A stretch of 18,727 nucleotides of DNA from Candidatus Solincola tengchongensis (GTDB taxonomy: Bacteria; Actinomycetota; Geothermincolia; Geothermincolales; RBG-13-55-18): the NCBI GenBank assembly GCA_015711895.1, contig MU158635.1, positions 1 to 18,727 on the forward strand. Direction: 5' to 3'. How positions within the stretch are numbered: position 1 is the first letter of the stretch; each line of letters opens with the position of its first letter. The notes under the pieces are model-generated. The model saw only the letters and a program-made list of their open reading frames with translations. It did no database searches and had not been told where the DNA came from. Positions 16,220 through 18,727 of this stretch are shown piece by piece. The position numbers were made by a program, and so were the translations under genes.

Positions 16220-16846
16220 GTGAGTGGGGATTTGGCCGCTTTGTTGATGGAACTCAAGGAAGAAGAGGTCTTGGACGCGGTTCGAGAATCCCTGGAAGGA
16301 GGGGAGGACCCGCTTTCCCTGGTGGAATGCCTGCGGAAGGGCATGACCGAAGTGGGGAGGAGGTTCGAGAACAAGGAATACTACCTTTCCGAGCTCATAA
16401 TGTCCGCGGAGATCTTCAAGGAGGCCATAGACCTCATAGAACCCCATCTGCAGAGAGATTCCTGTGAGGTGAAAGGGGGCGTAGTCATCGGCACGGTCAG
16501 GGGCGACATACATGACATCGGGAAGAACATCGTCTCCACATTGCTGCGGTGCGATGGTTTCCAAGTTTACGATCTTGGAGTGGACGTAGCCCCCTCGGCC
16601 TTCGTGGATAAGCTCAGGGAGACAGGTGCTCGCTTGCTGGCCCTCTCCGGCCTGCTCACCCTGGCTTTCGATTCAATGAAGGATACCGTGAATGCGGTTG
16701 TCGAGGCCGGCCTGCGCGAGCGGGTGAAGGTGATCATAGGAGGGGGGCCGGTGGACGAGAAGGTCGTGAAGTACGTGGGCGCCGATGCCTTCGGTAAGGA
16801 CGCCTCCCAGGGCGTGAGGCTGGCCAACGCTTTCCTCGGTGGGTGA
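16220..16846 (+). CDS. Corrinoid-binding methyl-carrier protein (MtbC/MtaC type)
   Basis: A 208-residue cytoplasmic protein of the usual family length. Residues 1-80 are the helical cap domain, with GMTEVGRRFENKEYYLSELIMSAE matching the family pattern. Residues 86-208 are the Rossmann cobalamin domain with GDIHDIGKNIV, where His98 is the expected lower ligand of cobalt, then LSGLLT and IIGGGPV. The protein carries a methyl group on Co between a substrate-specific methyltransferase and a second methyltransferase that feeds tetrahydrofolate or CoM. GTG 16220 gives the family N-terminus MSGDLAALL. The purine-rich AAGAGGTG (16215-16222) overlaps it and would suit an in-frame TTG at 16232, so the start is uncertain by four residues. 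The UroD-family methyltransferase begins 125 bases downstream, which strongly supports a working pair. No corrinoid-activating ATPase is in the window. Confidence 0.93.
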   Translation: MSGDLAALLMELKEEEVLDAVRESLEGGEDPLSLVECLRKGMTEVGRRFENKEYYLSELIMSAEIFKEAIDLIEPHLQRDSCEVKGGVVIGTVRGDIHDIGKNIVSTLLRCDGFQVYDLGVDVAPSAFVDKLRETGARLLALSGLLTLAFDSMKDTVNAVVEAGLRERVKVIIGGGPVDEKVVKYVGADAFGKDASQGVRLANAFLGG

Positions 16847-16971
16847 TTCGAGACCGGGGACCGAAGGTCAGTGGGGTCGTTGAAACCTTTTCCGTGGATG
16901 TTCGGCGAAAGAAGAGATCGCCCTCTTTGTCTCGGAGAGGATTTTCCGGATGCGGGGAGGTAAATTAGCTC

Positions 16972-18105
16972 ATGGATTCCCGTGAGCGTATCGAAACCGC
17001 CATAAGGCTGGGTAAGCCGGATCGGGTTCCGGTGGTCCCCATCATCGACTTCTTCTCCGCGCGTTACGGTGGGATCTCCCAGCACGACATGCTCTTCGAC
17101 GTGCGGAAGTCGGACGAGGCGCTGGAGAAGACCCTGCGCGACCTCGGCCCCATCGACGGCCAGCACCTCTCCTACGCCGGCCTGGGCCGGATCATGCAGC
17201 TCATTTTCCCCAACCCACCGGTGATGCCCGGCGTGGGAGGGGAACCCCCGGATGGTCAGTTCCAGTTCGTGGAGAGAACGGTCATGCAGCCAGAGGAATA
17301 CCTGGAGATAGGGAGGCGAGGTCCTCTGCGCTGGGTTCTGGACAAGATGAGGCTGAGTCACCCGGAGCTGAAGAACCCCTTGGAATTGCTCAAGGCTTTC
17401 GGGAACTCCTTTGCGGATATGGCCATGATCAAGAGGTCGATAAGGAGGTGGCGGAGCAAGGGGGTGGAGTCGCTGGTGGCCTTCAACATAGTCTTCACCC
17501 CCTTGGAGTATATCTCACTCTTCATGCGTTCTTTCAACGAGTTCATCCTCGACCTTTTTCGCCGCCCGGAAGAGGTGAGGGAGGCCAGTCGCGCTCTCAT
17601 GCCACTCATGCGGAGACAGGGTGCCCTGATGGTCAGGATGAGCGGCATCAGGCGCGTCTTCATGGGGGGTACCCGGACCAGCGCCTCCTTCCTCAGCCCA
17701 CGCCAGTTCGAGGAGTTCGCCCTCCCGGAGTGGGAGGAAATGTGCGAGTTCTGGGTGTCCAGGGGGGTCACTCCCGTTCTCCATTTCGACTCCGACTGGA
17801 CGGCCTTCTTCCCCTACTTGAGGGGATTGCCGCGGGGAAAGTGCGTGCTGAACCTGGACGGCACCTCGGACATCTTCGCCGCCAAGGAGCAGCTTGGGGA
17901 CCACATGTGCATCATGGGAGACGTGCCCGCCACCCTACTCAAGTTGGGCGAGCCCGAGGAAGTGGACGAGTACTGCCGCCGGCTGATCATGGAACTCGGC
18001 TCGGACGGAGGTTTCATCCTCAGCTCGGGTTGCACCATCCCTGTGGACGCCAAGCCGGAGAACGTGAAGACGATGTTGTCTTCGGTTCATAGGTATAAAC
18101 CGTGA
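16972..18105 (+). CDS. UroD-family corrinoid methyltransferase
   Basis: A 377-residue protein of the uroporphyrinogen decarboxylase fold, the family that includes MtaA, MtbA and many O-demethylase methyltransferases. It opens with the family start MDSRERIETAIRLGKPDRVPV and ends with SSGCTIPVDAKPENVKTM. In MtaA-type enzymes zinc is held by His-x-Cys and a distant Cys. Here the region reads VLHFDSDW (His271, Asp273) with Cys354 in SSGC, so the middle ligand Cys is replaced by Asp. That form is expected in members acting on other methyl donors. The arginines that bind porphyrin in true HemE are not evident at the N-terminus, so haem synthesis is unlikely. GGGGAGGT (16954-16961) lies 10 bases before ATG 16972. 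It follows the corrinoid protein and probably transfers methyl to or from it. The methyl donor is unknown. Confidence 0.88.
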   Translation: MDSRERIETAIRLGKPDRVPVVPIIDFFSARYGGISQHDMLFDVRKSDEALEKTLRDLGPIDGQHLSYAGLGRIMQLIFPNPPVMPGVGGEPPDGQFQFVERTVMQPEEYLEIGRRGPLRWVLDKMRLSHPELKNPLELLKAFGNSFADMAMIKRSIRRWRSKGVESLVAFNIVFTPLEYISLFMRSFNEFILDLFRRPEEVREASRALMPLMRRQGALMVRMSGIRRVFMGGTRTSASFLSPRQFEEFALPEWEEMCEFWVSRGVTPVLHFDSDWTAFFPYLRGLPRGKCVLNLDGTSDIFAAKEQLGDHMCIMGDVPATLLKLGEPEEVDEYCRRLIMELGSDGGFILSSGCTIPVDAKPENVKTMLSSVHRYKP

Positions 18106-18124
18106 GCGGCCAGCTTACTCGGCT

Positions 18125-18727
18125 TCAAGCCCTGTCAAGCTTTTCGGCGATCAATTTCTGAGCTATGGCACGATCGATTTTCCCAGACGCAGAGCGGGGC
18201 ACCTTGTCCACGAAGACAACATGGCGAGGCCGCTTGTAACCTGCCATCCTTTTACGGCACCATTCAACGATCTCCTCTTCGGTGCAGCTCTTACCCGCTT
18301 CCAGTTCGACCAGGGCGGTTACCGCTTGGCCCCAGCGAGGGTCAGGGATTCCTATCACCGCAACATCCCATACCTTAGGATGGGACTTTATTATTTCCTC
18401 CACCTCCTCGGAATACACCTTTTCTCCGCCCGTGTTGATCACGTGATTGCCTCCCCTGCCTATCAGGTTGAACTTGCCGTCTTCGGACACGGTCCCCTCG
18501 CCCCCGACGATAACCGCGGTGTGCACTTTATGTTTCTCGATGGTCTCCCAAAACTCTCGTGCTATAAACGGGTGAGGGGTGGGAAGGAAGACGGTTGTGG
18601 CGGCTATAGCACCTAAGTTATAGACTTTTATCTTGGGGTTGGATTCGTCATCCGACAAGATCTCCTCGAAGGCAAGCATGCCATCAGGCACTTTTTCGGG
18701 CGGCTTGCCGACGCCATAGACAACAAT
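18125..18727 (-). CDS. AMP-forming acyl-CoA ligase, 5' end outside the window, apparently missing its catalytic core
   Basis: The minus-strand frame is open to the window edge, with 12 further codons (IVVYGVGKPPEK) before the first GTG at 18691, so the gene continues beyond the window. The C-terminal domain looks intact: hinge GRGGNHVINTGGEKVYSEEV, then GIPDPRWGQAVTALVEL and PRSASGKIDRA with the catalytic Lys. Upstream, the piece that should precede the phosphate loop (GMLAFEEILSDDESNP) runs straight into YNLGAIAATTVFLPTPHPF. This belongs after that loop. IEKHKVHTAVIVG then jumps to GEGTVSEDGKFNLIGRG, which belongs near the TGD motif. The TGGTTG loop and the YGxxE motif are therefore absent although the frame stays open. 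It is probably a non-functional remnant or an assembly artefact. Hand-counted G+C is 43% at 18601-18660, below its neighbours. It ends 19 bases from the convergent methyltransferase. Confidence 0.75.
   Translation of the reverse strand: MVVYGVGKPPEKVPDGMLAFEEILSDDESNPKIKVYNLGAIAATTVFLPTPHPFIAREFWETIEKHKVHTAVIVGGEGTVSEDGKFNLIGRGGNHVINTGGEKVYSEEVEEIIKSHPKVWDVAVIGIPDPRWGQAVTALVELEAGKSCTEEEIVEWCRKRMAGYKRPRHVVFVDKVPRSASGKIDRAIAQKLIAEKLDRA

Noticed and set aside
16972..18105. HemE (uroporphyrinogen decarboxylase) of haem synthesis
   Set aside because: It shares the fold, but the neighbouring corrinoid protein and the C-terminal SSGC motif point to the methyltransferase branch, and the N-terminal arginine pattern of HemE is not evident.

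Overview
The window is GC-rich (hand-counted lines of typical genes give about 63-67% G+C) and looks like a chromosomal piece of an anaerobic, probably actinobacterial organism, for example a thermophilic or subsurface lineage. That placement is inference: it rests on the mix of ADP-forming acyl-CoA synthetase, several AMP-forming acyl-CoA ligases, a corrinoid protein with a UroD-type methyltransferase, an HD-GYP protein and CCA-encoding tRNA genes. No marker gene is present to fix the taxon.

Layout. At 1-1100 (+) is the 3' part of an ADP-forming acyl-CoA synthetase alpha-type subunit, followed by a 12-helix MFS transporter of the oxalate/monocarboxylate type (1335-2657, +). Convergent to these is a two-gene minus-strand operon: a HEAT-repeat protein (6342-4168) and an HD-GYP phosphodiesterase-like protein (4132-2693). 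The two share a related N-terminal domain. From 6346 to 7285 there is no convincing gene. A tRNA operon (Glu-UUC, Asp-GUC, Phe-GAA; 7286-7652) follows and ends in a strong intrinsic terminator. Another mostly empty stretch runs from 7696 to 8479.

The right half begins with a 1195-residue exported protein (8480-12067, +). It joins a C45-type Ntn-hydrolase domain, a PKD domain and a C-terminal propeller-like module. Base composition drops sharply at the start of that last module. Next come an AMP-forming acyl-CoA ligase with an unusual insert (12172-14058), a VAO/PCMH-type FAD oxidoreductase (14508-16070), a MtbC-type corrinoid protein (16220-16846) and a UroD-family methyltransferase (16972-18105), all on the plus strand. 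At the right edge, on the minus strand, is the 3' part of another AMP-forming acyl-CoA ligase (18727-18125). It appears to have lost its catalytic core through two in-frame deletions.

How the genes may work together. The ligases, the transporter and the FAD oxidoreductase suggest uptake and CoA-activation of organic acids. The corrinoid protein plus methyltransferase is the classic pair that moves a methyl group from an O-, N- or S-methyl donor towards tetrahydrofolate. A demethylation-plus-activation pathway, for instance for methoxylated aromatic or methylated acids, is a reasonable but unproven hypothesis. The HD-GYP/HEAT pair is probably a separate c-di-GMP signalling unit.
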